A stretch of DNA of 63,744 nucleotides from assembly GCF_014269285.1 (NCBI RefSeq), contig NZ_JACOAF010000014.1, positions 1 to 63,744 of the forward strand, written 5' to 3'. Source of the DNA: Rufibacter sediminis (GTDB lineage: Bacteria > Bacteroidota > Bacteroidia > Cytophagales > Hymenobacteraceae). The notes beneath the pieces were generated by a model. The model ran no database searches. It was not told the DNA's origin and saw only the letters and a list, made by a program, of their open reading frames with translations. Positions 40,762 through 54,372 of the stretch are shown piece after piece. Both the position numbers and the translations under genes were made by a program. Numbering within the stretch: position 1 is the stretch's first letter; the number at the start of each line of letters is the position of its first letter.

Positions 40762-42804
40762 CTACTCAAAGCGAACCGTTTTGGCGGCTCCTTTCCGAAA
40801 AGAGACCGTAAACGTCTTTCCGTCAGCCGCCGAAGCTATTTTCTTCACGGGCACCAACTCGTCATCGGTCCATTTCTCCCCAGATTTCTTCCAGAGCATG
40901 AGGGTGGCGTACGCTTCTTTCTTCTGCTCTGGCCGGAACTGATCAGTGGCGTTGATAACGGTGCTTTCCTTGCTCACGGGGTGCAGCCCGGTGGCGTTGA
41001 CGGTCTCCAGCCCGTCCCAGCCGCTGAGGGTCACCATGGCCAGTTGGTACTCACCGTTGTCAATGATCTGCACTTGGTGGCCTTTCACTTTCTTGGTTTC
41101 TTTTCTGATCGCAGATTTCAACCGGGGCAAGGCGTAATGGCCCAGCCGCAGCGGAGCGGCCTGCGTGCTGGTGTTCAGGTCAAGGCGCAGGATGCCGTTA
41201 GGCAGCGGAATGTCGGCGAGGTTCAGTTTGATTTGATCGTTGGTTTCCAGCACCGCATCGCGGTAGTAGATGCCGTTTTCAAACTTCTTGAAGGTGAAGA
41301 GCCGCAGGGCTTCCCACTCGTTTTTCTGGTTTTTGATCACGTAGTTCATGGCTACCTCGCCGTTAGGACCATCAGCTTGCCACGGGAAAGCGCTGTTGTA
41401 GGAAAGGCGATTGTAGTTCTCGGTGGACCGGAACAGTTGCCAGTCTTTAGCGACTGTTTCATGACACCAGGCCCGTACCTCGGCGGCGCCAATGTTGGGG
41501 TAATCGGTGATGAGAATCTTGGAGCCTTCCTGAAATTTGTGGTACACGTTGCCTTTGGCCAATTCTTTCTCCCAGGCACCTTCGTTCTCTTCGGCGGTCC
41601 AGAACGGATTGCCCTCCGGCACCAGCAAACCCAGGAACGCTTTGCCCATCCAGAACACGCTGGCGCGGGCGCTGTAGATCTGCACGGCTGGTTCAAAGGC
41701 CCCGTAAAAACCCAGGGTGGGGATTTGGTCTGAAGCCATAAAATCTGGATTTTGCAGGAACTGGAGCATGGCACCGGAGGCGATCCGGCGCATCCAGCCG
41801 TAGTTGGTATCTGGTTTCTGGGCCAAGCCCATGAGCGGGAACGGCACCACGGCGGCAAAGCGGTAGGCGATGCTGCGGCCCCACATGATCATCTGCCCGT
41901 CGCGGCTGAACAGGTACGGGTAATTGTCGCGGAGGTCGTTGAAGTTGGCCTGGAACTTGGCGGCGTACGCGGGGTAATGCTTCTTCCCGAAGAACTCTGA
42001 CCACAGGGGTCCATACATCTGGAAGGCCCACATGCTGTAGTAGTCATAGGCGGGGCTGTCATTGTACCAGCCCTGGCCCCGGTACTGCTCCAGCGACTTG
42101 TCCAGGTACTCCAGCATCAGCTTCTCGTTCACCTGATAGCCCTGCTCCTTGAAGAAACTCAGCACGAAAATGTTGAAGAAGCGCCAGTTAGAGCCAATGG
42201 TGGGACCATCGCCGTAGCTGAGCATGGTCTTGGAGAGCGCTTCTTTCTGCGGGGCGGTCAGCGGTTTCCAGAGCACATCGGGCGCGTAGAAAAGCGACAC
42301 GGCCAAGCCGCCGAACTCCACCAGAATCTGGCTCGGGCCGCCGTCCTTCGCGCGCGGTTTCACGTAAGTGGGGCTGCTGGGTTCCGTCAGTTTCACCAGC
42401 TGGCGGCGGTAATAATCGGCGACTTTGATGCCGTTGATTTCCAGGTTGGGGTTTTCCTTGAGCAGCGGAACGGCCACAAACAGGGTGCGGCAGAGGCCTT
42501 CCAGCATTTCGGTGGGCGTGTGTACGCCGTCGCGCGGATAGCTTTTGCCCGGCTGTTTGGGGAACACCATGGGGTCTTCCACCGTCTTCACGTACTGGAA
42601 AGCGCCCGTCAACAGATACTGCGCCGCGTCCAGCCAGTGCTGGCGGGTCATGCCCGTGTGGGGGCTCACCTTGAAATCTGGGTTGACCACCTGAAAGACG
42701 TTCTTGCCAGTTTCTGCTGGGGCATTTGGCTGCGTTTGGGCCCGCAACAGGGAACCGGAAAACAAGAACACCACCAGCAAAAGAACACGTACACGATACT
42801 TCAT
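40762..42804 (-). CDS. DUF2264 protein, possible glucuronidase-type glycosidase
   Basis: About 680 residues from MKYRVRVLLLVVFLFSGSLL, which begins a signal peptide ending LLRAQ; the 25 upstream codons of open frame were excluded. The helical DUF2264 domain (PF10022) covers most of the protein: HWLDAAQYLLTGAFQYVKTV, then SYGDGPTIGSNWRFFNIFVL and WGRSIAYRFAAVVPFPLMG. The C-terminal 200 residues are a beta-rich domain. From memory, DUF2264-type proteins occur in pectin and arabinogalactan PULs and may correspond to CAZy GH154 (exo-beta-glucuronidase); that link should be verified. It stands 155 bases after GH105, consistent with work on uronic-acid caps. Confidence 0.75.
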   Translation of the reverse strand: MKYRVRVLLLVVFLFSGSLLRAQTQPNAPAETGKNVFQVVNPDFKVSPHTGMTRQHWLDAAQYLLTGAFQYVKTVEDPMVFPKQPGKSYPRDGVHTPTEMLEGLCRTLFVAVPLLKENPNLEINGIKVADYYRRQLVKLTEPSSPTYVKPRAKDGGPSQILVEFGGLAVSLFYAPDVLWKPLTAPQKEALSKTMLSYGDGPTIGSNWRFFNIFVLSFFKEQGYQVNEKLMLEYLDKSLEQYRGQGWYNDSPAYDYYSMWAFQMYGPLWSEFFGKKHYPAYAAKFQANFNDLRDNYPYLFSRDGQMIMWGRSIAYRFAAVVPFPLMGLAQKPDTNYGWMRRIASGAMLQFLQNPDFMASDQIPTLGFYGAFEPAVQIYSARASVFWMGKAFLGLLVPEGNPFWTAEENEGAWEKELAKGNVYHKFQEGSKILITDYPNIGAAEVRAWCHETVAKDWQLFRSTENYNRLSYNSAFPWQADGPNGEVAMNYVIKNQKNEWEALRLFTFKKFENGIYYRDAVLETNDQIKLNLADIPLPNGILRLDLNTSTQAAPLRLGHYALPRLKSAIRKETKKVKGHQVQIIDNGEYQLAMVTLSGWDGLETVNATGLHPVSKESTVINATDQFRPEQKKEAYATLMLWKKSGEKWTDDELVPVKKIASAADGKTFTVSFRKGAAKTVRFE

Positions 42805-42905
42805 GGGAGCGAAAGAAACGTTAGAAATTGAGGGAAGACCGCGCCGGAGGCTCCGGCAACACCTTTCCCGTTTATGCACTAAAATAGCAAAACTGCCCCT
42901 AAACT

Positions 42906-42942
42906 GGTTTTAAGCCGATTTCGCAAAAACGCTTCTAAAACC
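42906..42942. repeat. CTGTTTT-core-family palindrome
   Basis: GGTTTTAAGCCG pairs with CGCTTCTAAAACC around a short interior. It starts 17 bases before the GH105 stop region, that is, directly downstream of GH105 on the minus strand. Confidence 0.55.
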
Positions 42943-42959
42943 GCCTTCTTAGGTTGTTC

Positions 42960-44108
42960 TTAATCCAGCAGACGGTACATCTCAGAAGCGGCCAGCAGGA
43001 ACGCCCCTACCCCGAAACCGGTGGTGGAGTTCACGTCCACTACCTGCCCCGGAATGGCTCTCTCCCCAATGGGCTGCACGTAGCCAAGTTTTCCGTTGGG
43101 CTGAAGCGCGGTGTTAGTCAGATAATGGTAACCTTTGGCCGCCACGGGCAGGTATTCCTTTTTGTCCAGCAGGCCGTTGTTGATGCCCCACAGAAAGCCG
43201 TAGGTAAAGAAGGCAGTACCGCTGGTCTCCGGTCCGGGCGCGTGCGCCGGGTCTAAAATACTTCTGGTCCAGTAGCCTTCGGGCTGCTGCGAGCGGGCGA
43301 TGGCGGTGGCCATGTCTTTGAAGCGCTGCTCGTATTCTTTGCGGTGCGGGTCTTTTTTGGGCAGATCCTGCAATACCTTGGCTAAACCGGCAAACACCCA
43401 GCCATCGCCGCGGGCCCAGAAATCTTTTTTGCCGTTGGCGCTTTTGTGTTTGGGGTAGACGTACTTGGCATCGCGGTAGTAGAGTTTTTCCTCGGCGTCA
43501 TACATGATGGAGTTGGCGTAGGTCAGGTACTCGTGCAGCTTCTCCAGATACTGTTTGTTGCCGGTTACACGGTACAGTTTGGTCATGACGGGCATCACCA
43601 TATAGAGGCCATCGGCCCACCACCAGTAATCGTTTCTGGGCGTGCTCATCTGGTACTCCATGACCTCGCGGGCCCGGGCGATTTTGCGGTCGTCCTTCGC
43701 GCCATCCAGGCAGTACAGGTCAATATAGGTCTGGAAGCAGATCTGCCAGTCTCCGAAGAGCACGTAGTCGTCTTTCTCTCCGTAGCTGTATTTCCAGTCG
43801 GCTTTGTTCGTGGACTTAGCGCCCATCCACTGGTTTTTCTCGGCCCAGGCCTCTGAGTACTGGCGGTAGGCTTCGTTTTTAGTGACTTTGTAGGCTTCCA
43901 TGTTGCCAGTGTGGTAAGCGGCCACATCCCAGAAGGCCCAACCTAGCGTGGGGTTGGAGTTTTGCCAGTAGGTGTTTGCTTTGTTCAGGTGTTCCAACAC
44001 CTCCTTTTCAGATTTAGGCAACAGCGGGTGTTTTGGTTTGGCGACGGCACTTGTTGCCCAGAAACTGAGCAGCAGCAGGAAGGTACAATAGGCTTTCTTC
44101 TGAATCAT
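42960..44108 (-). CDS. GH105 unsaturated glucuronyl/galacturonyl hydrolase
   Basis: A 382-residue exported protein (signal FLLLLSFWATSAVA). It has the (alpha/alpha)6 barrel of GH88/GH105. The catalytic aspartate is in WWWADGLYMVMP (D166), and KKDFWARGDGWVFAGLAKVL is also diagnostic. GH105 enzymes hydrate the 4,5-double bond of uronic acids left by polysaccharide lyases and thereby release the sugar. This implies that a lyase acts on the same substrate; the BNR_4 protein encoded 67 bases upstream is the only candidate here. Rhamnogalacturonan or glucuronate-capped arabinogalactan would both fit, and the other genes favour the latter. Confidence 0.9.
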   Translation of the reverse strand: MIQKKAYCTFLLLLSFWATSAVAKPKHPLLPKSEKEVLEHLNKANTYWQNSNPTLGWAFWDVAAYHTGNMEAYKVTKNEAYRQYSEAWAEKNQWMGAKSTNKADWKYSYGEKDDYVLFGDWQICFQTYIDLYCLDGAKDDRKIARAREVMEYQMSTPRNDYWWWADGLYMVMPVMTKLYRVTGNKQYLEKLHEYLTYANSIMYDAEEKLYYRDAKYVYPKHKSANGKKDFWARGDGWVFAGLAKVLQDLPKKDPHRKEYEQRFKDMATAIARSQQPEGYWTRSILDPAHAPGPETSGTAFFTYGFLWGINNGLLDKKEYLPVAAKGYHYLTNTALQPNGKLGYVQPIGERAIPGQVVDVNSTTGFGVGAFLLAASEMYRLLD

Positions 44109-44175
44109 GTTTACGTCAATGCGGGGAGGCCCCAGTTTATAGGTTCTTTTCGGAAAACAGGCCGAAAACGGCTCA

Positions 44176-45537
44176 TTAGAATTTCGGCTTCCATTCTATC
44201 ACCTGAATGGGCTGCGGCGGGATGGTGGCCCGGCCTTCGCCGTCAACCTGTTCCACTTTCTGCACAAACAGGTTCAGGATCTGCTTTTCCTTCCAAAGCT
44301 CGGTGTCATAGGTGGGCTCCCAGGAACCCAGCGAACCAGGCGTTAAATCCAGGATAGTCCATTTGGGGTCGGACAGTTTGTTGATGATGAGTGCCGAGGC
44401 TTTGCTGCCTCTTTCCTCATCCCGGAAGATCATCAGCACCGAGGCCTTGGCACCGGCATTTTTCACCATGATCTGGGGCCGGGCGATGGGAATGCGTTTG
44501 GTGCCTACCCCGCTCAGACTGAAAGGCGTCTTCCGGAAATCCAGCTCCAGCTTTTGCCAGGTTTTGCCGTCATGGTACACCAGGTGGTACTGCGGAATGG
44601 TGGAGCCCGCCTCCCGCCAGTACGTGGCAATAAAGGGATTCCCTTGCTCATCGGCGGCCATGGAGGTCTGGTTGATCAGCTCGCTGTTCTGCGGAATGGC
44701 CAGGGCTTTCTCGGCGGTGGCTTCGGTGATAGGCAGGGTGTACTTTTCGCCGGTAGATTTCTCCCAGGTCTTTCCGCCGTCCAGAGATCGGGCGTAAGCC
44801 AGGTCATGGTTACTGGCTACATCAGGGCTCTCGCGCCACACCCAGGACACGTGCAGGGTGCCGTTCTTGTCCAGGTAAGCCTGCCAATAGGCGTTGCGTT
44901 TCCCTTCGCCGTTGATGAGGTTGCTGTGCAGTTGCGTCCATTGCTGGGTGCCGGTGTCATAGGAATTGATGACCAGATTGCCCTGGCCCGAGCCGCCATC
45001 GCGGTAGAAGAACATGAGGTTGCCGCTGGGTAGCCGGTAGAACTCGGGGTACGAGATTACTTTTTCGCGCTGGCCTGTCATGGGCATTTTCTCCGTCATC
45101 TGCAGGGAGCCGGGGCTCACGCTGCGGGCGTAGTTCAAGGGGTTATTGTGGTGATCCCAAGAAAGATGCAGGAAACCGTTGCCGTCTACCATGAGACTGA
45201 TGGTATTGTGGGCATCGGCGGCGTTTCCAGTGAAGTTGGTCTTCTGGATTTCCCAGGTAGCGGCCCCGCTTTTGCGCTTGGCCAGCATCACCGAACGGTC
45301 GGCCCCGTACCAGGCCGTGTATTGAGTTCCTTTAAACGTCACCAGCGAATTTTTCCGGAAGGCCACCACGTTCACCGAGTTGTTCGCCCAGCCATCTGCG
45401 ACGTGGGTGATGGTGGGTTCAGAAGCCGAAGAAGCACCTCCGGTTCTGGAAGTGCTACAGGAAAGGGAACTCAGCGACAAGGCGAAGGCGAGTATGCCAT
45501 ACGCGAGCTTGCTGAAGGTTGAAGGGGGATAAACCAT
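44176..45537 (-). CDS. BNR_4 seven-bladed propeller: rhamnosyl-glucuronate lyase or rhamnosidase-like
   Basis: A 453-residue lipoprotein (signal LALSLSSLSCSTSR; 'SLSC' lipobox). Its BNR_4 domain (PF15892) is a beta-propeller shared by ulvan lyases (PL24/PL25), L-rhamnose-alpha-1,4-glucuronate lyases (PL42) and the GH145 rhamnosidases. Conserved histidines stand out in DAHNTISLMVDGNGFLHLSW followed by DHHNNPLNYARS, with NAYWQAYLDKNGTLHVSWVW later. It directly precedes GH105. In B. theta a BNR_4 protein (GH145) and a GH105 are adjacent in the gum-arabic PUL (from memory). The likely job is removing terminal rhamnose from glucuronate-tipped arabinogalactan side chains. If it is a lyase, GH105 would clear the unsaturated product. 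It is not a sialidase, as the Asp-box repeats are not arranged that way. Confidence 0.8.
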   Translation of the reverse strand: MVYPPSTFSKLAYGILAFALSLSSLSCSTSRTGGASSASEPTITHVADGWANNSVNVVAFRKNSLVTFKGTQYTAWYGADRSVMLAKRKSGAATWEIQKTNFTGNAADAHNTISLMVDGNGFLHLSWDHHNNPLNYARSVSPGSLQMTEKMPMTGQREKVISYPEFYRLPSGNLMFFYRDGGSGQGNLVINSYDTGTQQWTQLHSNLINGEGKRNAYWQAYLDKNGTLHVSWVWRESPDVASNHDLAYARSLDGGKTWEKSTGEKYTLPITEATAEKALAIPQNSELINQTSMAADEQGNPFIATYWREAGSTIPQYHLVYHDGKTWQKLELDFRKTPFSLSGVGTKRIPIARPQIMVKNAGAKASVLMIFRDEERGSKASALIINKLSDPKWTILDLTPGSLGSWEPTYDTELWKEKQILNLFVQKVEQVDGEGRATIPPQPIQVIEWKPKF

Positions 45538-45597
45538 GTTACGCTGATGAACTTGTAAATCAGAAATAATTGGCCGGGCGGAAGCCAGTTAACTACC

Positions 45598-49979
<4,382 letters not shown>

Positions 49980-50062
49980 TCAATCTAAGGATTTCTCCTT
50001 TGTATAGAGCCTCAGTAAGTGCCGAATGGACAGTTTCCCCGGGCTTTATTTCGGAGGCTTTT

Positions 50063-52540
50063 TCATTTAACTGATGCCGAACCGGCTCCGCCTGACATTC
50101 CGTTTTGGGCCTGTTTTACCGAAAGCTCCACTATTTGGGGAGTCAGCCCCGGCGACTGGATGGTCACTTTGACTTTGCCGGGTTTCTGCGTGGCCTGCAA
50201 GTAGGCCAACAGTTTGCCGTGCAAGACTTTTCGTTTCTCAGATTTGTAGTTCTCGTGGGCGGTATGGCTTCCGTTTTCCATGCCTAGAAGTTGGGCTGGC
50301 CCTTCTATGGTGACCGTCATTTCATTGTCAGCGCCGTACACCAGGTTGCCGTTTTTGTCTACCACGTTGATTTCTACATGGGCTACTCCTTTCCGGGCCA
50401 GGGCTTTTTTGTCCAGGTTCGCTTTGATGGCAACTGGCGCACCGGCGGTGATTAACTCGTGGCGGCTTACCTCTTTTCCGTTTTTATAGGCTTTGGCCAT
50501 CAGTTCGCCGGGCGCATACACCATGTCCCAGTAGAGCACGCGTTGGGCACTTTGGGCCAGGGACTTCCTGCCCAGCGATTTGCCGTTCAGGAAAAGCTCT
50601 GCTTCGTCGGCGTTGGTGAAACAACTCACCCGCACGCTGTCATTCGCCTTCCAGTTCCAGGTGGGGTCTGCCCTTCTGTGGCTCCAGATGCCTTTGTCTT
50701 CCGTCTTGGGCACGGCCGAAGTGCCTATGTACACCATCGGTTTGTCTGACCAGAGGCTTTGCCGGAAGAAATACTCGGGTTTCTTGAACCCGGCCAGGTC
50801 CAGCAGACCGGCGCCGTTGCTGCGGCTGGGCCATTTACCAGCCTCGCCCATGTAGTCAATGCCAGTCCATAGGTACTGCGCCGAAATGTAGGCGTTGGTA
50901 TCCACGGCGGCCCAGGCATTCAGGCGCATGCCGTTTTCACTGCCGTAAATGACTCTATCCGGGTATTTGGCGTGGTCCTCGGGGTAGCGGTGCTCCTGGT
51001 AATTGTAGCCTACAATGTCCAGTACTTTGGGGTAATCGGTGAAGTTAGACATCACTACCCCGGCCAAAGCGGCGGTGATGGGCCGCGAGGTATCATACTT
51101 CTTCGCGACCTCCACCAAGTGCCTGGACAACTCACTCAAACGGCTGGCCGGTGGGTTGTTGGGCTGGTAGCCTTTGCCGTAGATCTGCGGGTTATTGCCG
51201 GTATTCAGCACCTCATGGGAGTACGGGTCATTGGGGTAATCAATCTCATTACCGATGCTCCACATGAAAATGGAGGGCCGGTTGCGGTTCCGCAGGATCA
51301 TATCGGCTAGGTCCCGGTCAGCCCATTCTTTGAAGTGCTCGTGGTAGCCGTCTTTGCCGGGAGTGCCTACGTTCCAGCCGGCAATCCATTTGTTTTTACC
51401 GGTTTCCCACTCGTCAAAGGCCTCATCCTGCACTAGGAAGCCCAGTTTGTCACAAAGGTCATAAATGTAATCGGCGTGTGGGTTGTGGCTCATGCGCAGG
51501 GAATTAACGCCACCTTCTTTGAGCGTGATCAGTCTTCTTTCCCACACTTCCTCGGGCACGGCTGTTCCCAGGGCACCGGCATCGTCATGGATGCAGACAC
51601 CTTTCAGCTTCATGCTTTTGCCGTTTAAGGAGAAACCTTTGTTAGCATCGAAAGCAAAACTTCTAAAACCAACGGATTCTGTTACCTCATCGGTTTTCTT
51701 GCCATTCACCAGCAAAGAAACTCTCAACTGATATAAGTTGGGCTGCTCCACTGACCAGAGTTTAGGGTTTTTCACCTGGAAGGACAAGGCCGCCTCTGCT
51801 TCTTTTCCCTGCCCTACGTTTACTTGTTTCTGGGCCTGATTTACTACTTTGCCCTGCTTGTCCAGGAGCTCGGTTTTCACCTGAACCTCTACCGCTTTGG
51901 GGGACGTATTGGTCACGGAAACCGTCACCTGGGACAAGGCGCTGGCCGCAGACACTTCTGGCGTGGTGAACGCTACTCCCCATAAACTGACATGCACCGG
52001 CTGCACCGCCACCAGATAGACATTCCGGTTGATGCCAGAACCCGTATACCACCTAGAATCCGCAAACTGCCGGTGATCTACTTTCACCGAGACAACGTTC
52101 TTCCCAGTTTTATTCAGGTAATTGGTAATCTCGTACTGGAAAGGCGTAAAGCCATTGGGTCTTTTGCCCAAGTGGTGCCCATTGATCCAGACCTCGCTGT
52201 TTTTGTACACGCCGTCAAAATACAAGAAGAGTTTTTTGTTCTGCTGTTCCGGGGCTACGGTAAACGTCTTTCTGTACCACCCAATACCGCCCGGCAAGTA
52301 CCCGGTGGCACTCGCCCATTCCTGGCTGAAAGGCCCTTCAATGCTCCAGTCATGCGGCAAGTCCAGGCTTCGCCAATTGGCATCCGCAAAATCGGCTTTC
52401 TCCGCATTGGCTGCGTCGCCTTTGTAGAACTTCCAGTTGTCATTGAAAAGCGCCTTCGTGCGGGCCTGTTGCGCCACGCCGGGTTGCGCGTAGCTGATCA
52501 ACAGGGTTGTCAGTAAGAAAAGTAAAAATCTATTTTTCAT
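50063..52540 (-). CDS. GH2 beta-galactosidase-like with DUF4982 domain
   Basis: About 825 residues from MKNRFLLFLLTTLLISYAQP, the start of a signal peptide; three codons of open frame precede it. The domain order is jelly roll (LFNDNWKFYKGDAANAEKAD), Ig-like domain, barrel, DUF4982 (KANDSVRVSCFTNADEAELF) and a C-terminal Ig-like domain. The catalytic acid is E432 (SIGNEIDYP) and the nucleophile E535 (YGSENGMR). GH2 members of this build are beta-galactosidases or, less often, beta-glucuronidases. In this cluster removal of beta-galactose, or of terminal glucuronate, is plausible. It differs clearly from the LacZ-type GH2 next to it, so the two are not recent duplicates. Confidence 0.9.
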   Translation of the reverse strand: MKNRFLLFLLTTLLISYAQPGVAQQARTKALFNDNWKFYKGDAANAEKADFADANWRSLDLPHDWSIEGPFSQEWASATGYLPGGIGWYRKTFTVAPEQQNKKLFLYFDGVYKNSEVWINGHHLGKRPNGFTPFQYEITNYLNKTGKNVVSVKVDHRQFADSRWYTGSGINRNVYLVAVQPVHVSLWGVAFTTPEVSAASALSQVTVSVTNTSPKAVEVQVKTELLDKQGKVVNQAQKQVNVGQGKEAEAALSFQVKNPKLWSVEQPNLYQLRVSLLVNGKKTDEVTESVGFRSFAFDANKGFSLNGKSMKLKGVCIHDDAGALGTAVPEEVWERRLITLKEGGVNSLRMSHNPHADYIYDLCDKLGFLVQDEAFDEWETGKNKWIAGWNVGTPGKDGYHEHFKEWADRDLADMILRNRNRPSIFMWSIGNEIDYPNDPYSHEVLNTGNNPQIYGKGYQPNNPPASRLSELSRHLVEVAKKYDTSRPITAALAGVVMSNFTDYPKVLDIVGYNYQEHRYPEDHAKYPDRVIYGSENGMRLNAWAAVDTNAYISAQYLWTGIDYMGEAGKWPSRSNGAGLLDLAGFKKPEYFFRQSLWSDKPMVYIGTSAVPKTEDKGIWSHRRADPTWNWKANDSVRVSCFTNADEAELFLNGKSLGRKSLAQSAQRVLYWDMVYAPGELMAKAYKNGKEVSRHELITAGAPVAIKANLDKKALARKGVAHVEINVVDKNGNLVYGADNEMTVTIEGPAQLLGMENGSHTAHENYKSEKRKVLHGKLLAYLQATQKPGKVKVTIQSPGLTPQIVELSVKQAQNGMSGGAGSASVK

Positions 52541-52627
52541 CCAGATCAAATTATGCGATTCAACTAATGAATTTACTTCTTTGGTTTCTCTCTCTTCTCC
52601 TCGCCGGTTTCACTTATCTCCTGTTAG

Positions 52628-52665
52628 CGTTTTGAGGGTATTTTTGAAAAAAGGCCTTTAAAACG
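52628..52665. repeat. CTGTTTT-core-family palindrome
   Basis: CGTTTTGAGGG pairs with CCTTTAAAACG, with TATTTTTGAAAAAAGG inside. It begins about 12 bases past the GH30 stop on the minus strand. Confidence 0.6.
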
Positions 52666-52676
52666 ATTCTGTTCCA

Positions 52677-54290
52677 TTAAAGCTGAAGGTCTGCCACAAA
52701 GGTGATTACGGAACGGGGAGCCACTGTTATTTCCTTATTTCCTTGCAGGGGACTGCCCGGCGTGAGATTCTCTTTGTCTGAGGTTACATAGGGGATGATG
52801 TTGCGTATTGTGGCTCCCTTCACCTCCATGTTCATCTGAACAGGAAGAATGCTGGGGTTAACCGCCACCATGATGAGTTTCTTTTGCTGGGTATCCAGGT
52901 AAGCCGAGGCTAGCAAAGCGTCATTTTCGTCTTTGCGGTCACCTGCTACCTGCAAATCCACGCGCTCTGCCCCGGGACGGATGAAGCGGCTGTAGTTCCC
53001 CAAGGCCCAGAGCATCTTGCTTTCATAGAAATTACCATCGGTCTTATTCTGGTCGATGTAAATGAGGCCGTCTTTGTAGTTGTAGGGCGAGATGGCTAGC
53101 CACCATTGCCAGGCCGTGGCATTGGCCACCACCAGGTCGTTATGGATAACGCGGGCCAGGTAAATGGCCGGATCAATGCCCAGGACACGCTTATTCCCGT
53201 CTATTTCGCCGGCGTTATCGCCCAAAATGCAGTACTCCGATTGCCAGAACTCCAGACCGGGTACCGTGGCCACTTTGCTGGCCAGTTGTTTCCGGCTGGC
53301 TACGGCTTGGCCCGCAGGGGACGTGGTGAAATAGCTGTGCCCGGAGATCACCTTGCTGACATGGGGCAAATCTGCCACGTAATGGGGGGAGTTTTTGGAG
53401 AAGAAAGCATCAATCTGGTTTCCCCGGTTGGGTTTATCCGCTTCCTGGTAGAGATAGTCAATTTTGCCCGCCTCAGCGATGTCTATTTTGGTGGTCAGGT
53501 TTCTTCTGGCCAATGAGGTATTGAGGGCCCGTACAATCCCGGCCACCTCCGCATTCATGAAGGGGGTTCCCTCCTGCCCGCCATCGCTCCAGTCCCACTG
53601 CGGCTCGTTCACCGGACTGATGTAGTTGAACGTGACCCCGTGCACTCTCTCTACTCCCTGGATGACATCAGCCAGGTAATCAGAAAAAGCCTCGTACCTG
53701 GCTGGGGCCAGATTAGGAGTTCCGTTGGAGGCAAATGCTTTCCCGTTGCGGGTTAGATTCACCGTAGGGCTGTTGGGAAAAGCCAGAAACTTGCTGACTC
53801 CCCGCGCCTGGGCGGCTTTCAGAAACCAAACCTGCCCGGCTTGCCGCTGCCAATTGTAGCTCCCGTCATTGTCCAGGAACGACTCAGCCCGCCGCCACTC
53901 ATCTTTGATGCCGCTCTGTTCTCCCTGTTGGCTGCTTCCCGCCCCTATGTTAAACCGCCACAAAGACAACCCGATGCCTTTGGGTTGCCCATTGGCGTCT
54001 AGCTGAGTACTAAAAAGCAGGTCCGCGATGGCATTCTTCTTGTTTTCAGGCCAATTTCCCACAAACTGGCATGACCAGGCGTCTGAGGCCGCAAAGTTGT
54101 CTATCCGCTGGAATTTCCGGGAGATGTCAATGGTGGCTGTCACTCTCACGGCAGGCGTGGTAGACGGGGCATCTCCCTTTACCGCACTGGAACCCTCCTC
54201 AGAACACCCAACGAGTGCCAAGAGAACCACCAGGAAATGGGAAAGCGGTAGGGAAAATTTATTTTTGCCCCGAAGAATTGGTCTTAGCAT
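52677..54290 (-). CDS. GH30 endo-beta-1,6-galactanase type, lipoprotein
   Basis: A 537-residue lipoprotein (signal LVVLLALVGCSEE). The GH30 barrel starts with FQRIDNFAASDAWSCQFVG and LSLWRFNIGAGSSQQGEQSG. The acid/base is E229 in ISPVNEPQWDW and the nucleophile E352 in FWQSEYCIL. A C-terminal beta-sandwich completes the fold. The sequence around the active site resembles the GH30_5 group, whose known members are endo-beta-1,6-galactanases. The first enzyme gene after SusCD is often the surface endo-enzyme of a PUL, which fits cutting the beta-1,6-galactan side chains of arabinogalactan proteins. A beta-glucosylceramidase or xylanase role is less likely given the neighbours. Confidence 0.85.
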   Translation of the reverse strand: MLRPILRGKNKFSLPLSHFLVVLLALVGCSEEGSSAVKGDAPSTTPAVRVTATIDISRKFQRIDNFAASDAWSCQFVGNWPENKKNAIADLLFSTQLDANGQPKGIGLSLWRFNIGAGSSQQGEQSGIKDEWRRAESFLDNDGSYNWQRQAGQVWFLKAAQARGVSKFLAFPNSPTVNLTRNGKAFASNGTPNLAPARYEAFSDYLADVIQGVERVHGVTFNYISPVNEPQWDWSDGGQEGTPFMNAEVAGIVRALNTSLARRNLTTKIDIAEAGKIDYLYQEADKPNRGNQIDAFFSKNSPHYVADLPHVSKVISGHSYFTTSPAGQAVASRKQLASKVATVPGLEFWQSEYCILGDNAGEIDGNKRVLGIDPAIYLARVIHNDLVVANATAWQWWLAISPYNYKDGLIYIDQNKTDGNFYESKMLWALGNYSRFIRPGAERVDLQVAGDRKDENDALLASAYLDTQQKKLIMVAVNPSILPVQMNMEVKGATIRNIIPYVTSDKENLTPGSPLQGNKEITVAPRSVITFVADLQL

Positions 54291-54372
54291 AAGTAAGTTC
54301 CTGTTGGTTTGACTAGGAGCGAAAAAACTCCCATGGCGCTTTGTACACCATGGGAGATCAATGACTTAAAGA

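Noticed and set aside
40981-41733. Open frame of 250 codons on the plus strand
   Set aside because: It is antisense to the DUF2264 gene. The composition is that of a shadow frame.
44176-45537. Sialidase identity for the BNR-repeat protein
   Set aside because: The conserved histidine motifs and the BNR_4 pattern fit lyase/rhamnosidase-type propellers. The arginine triad and F/YRIP motif of sialidases were not seen.
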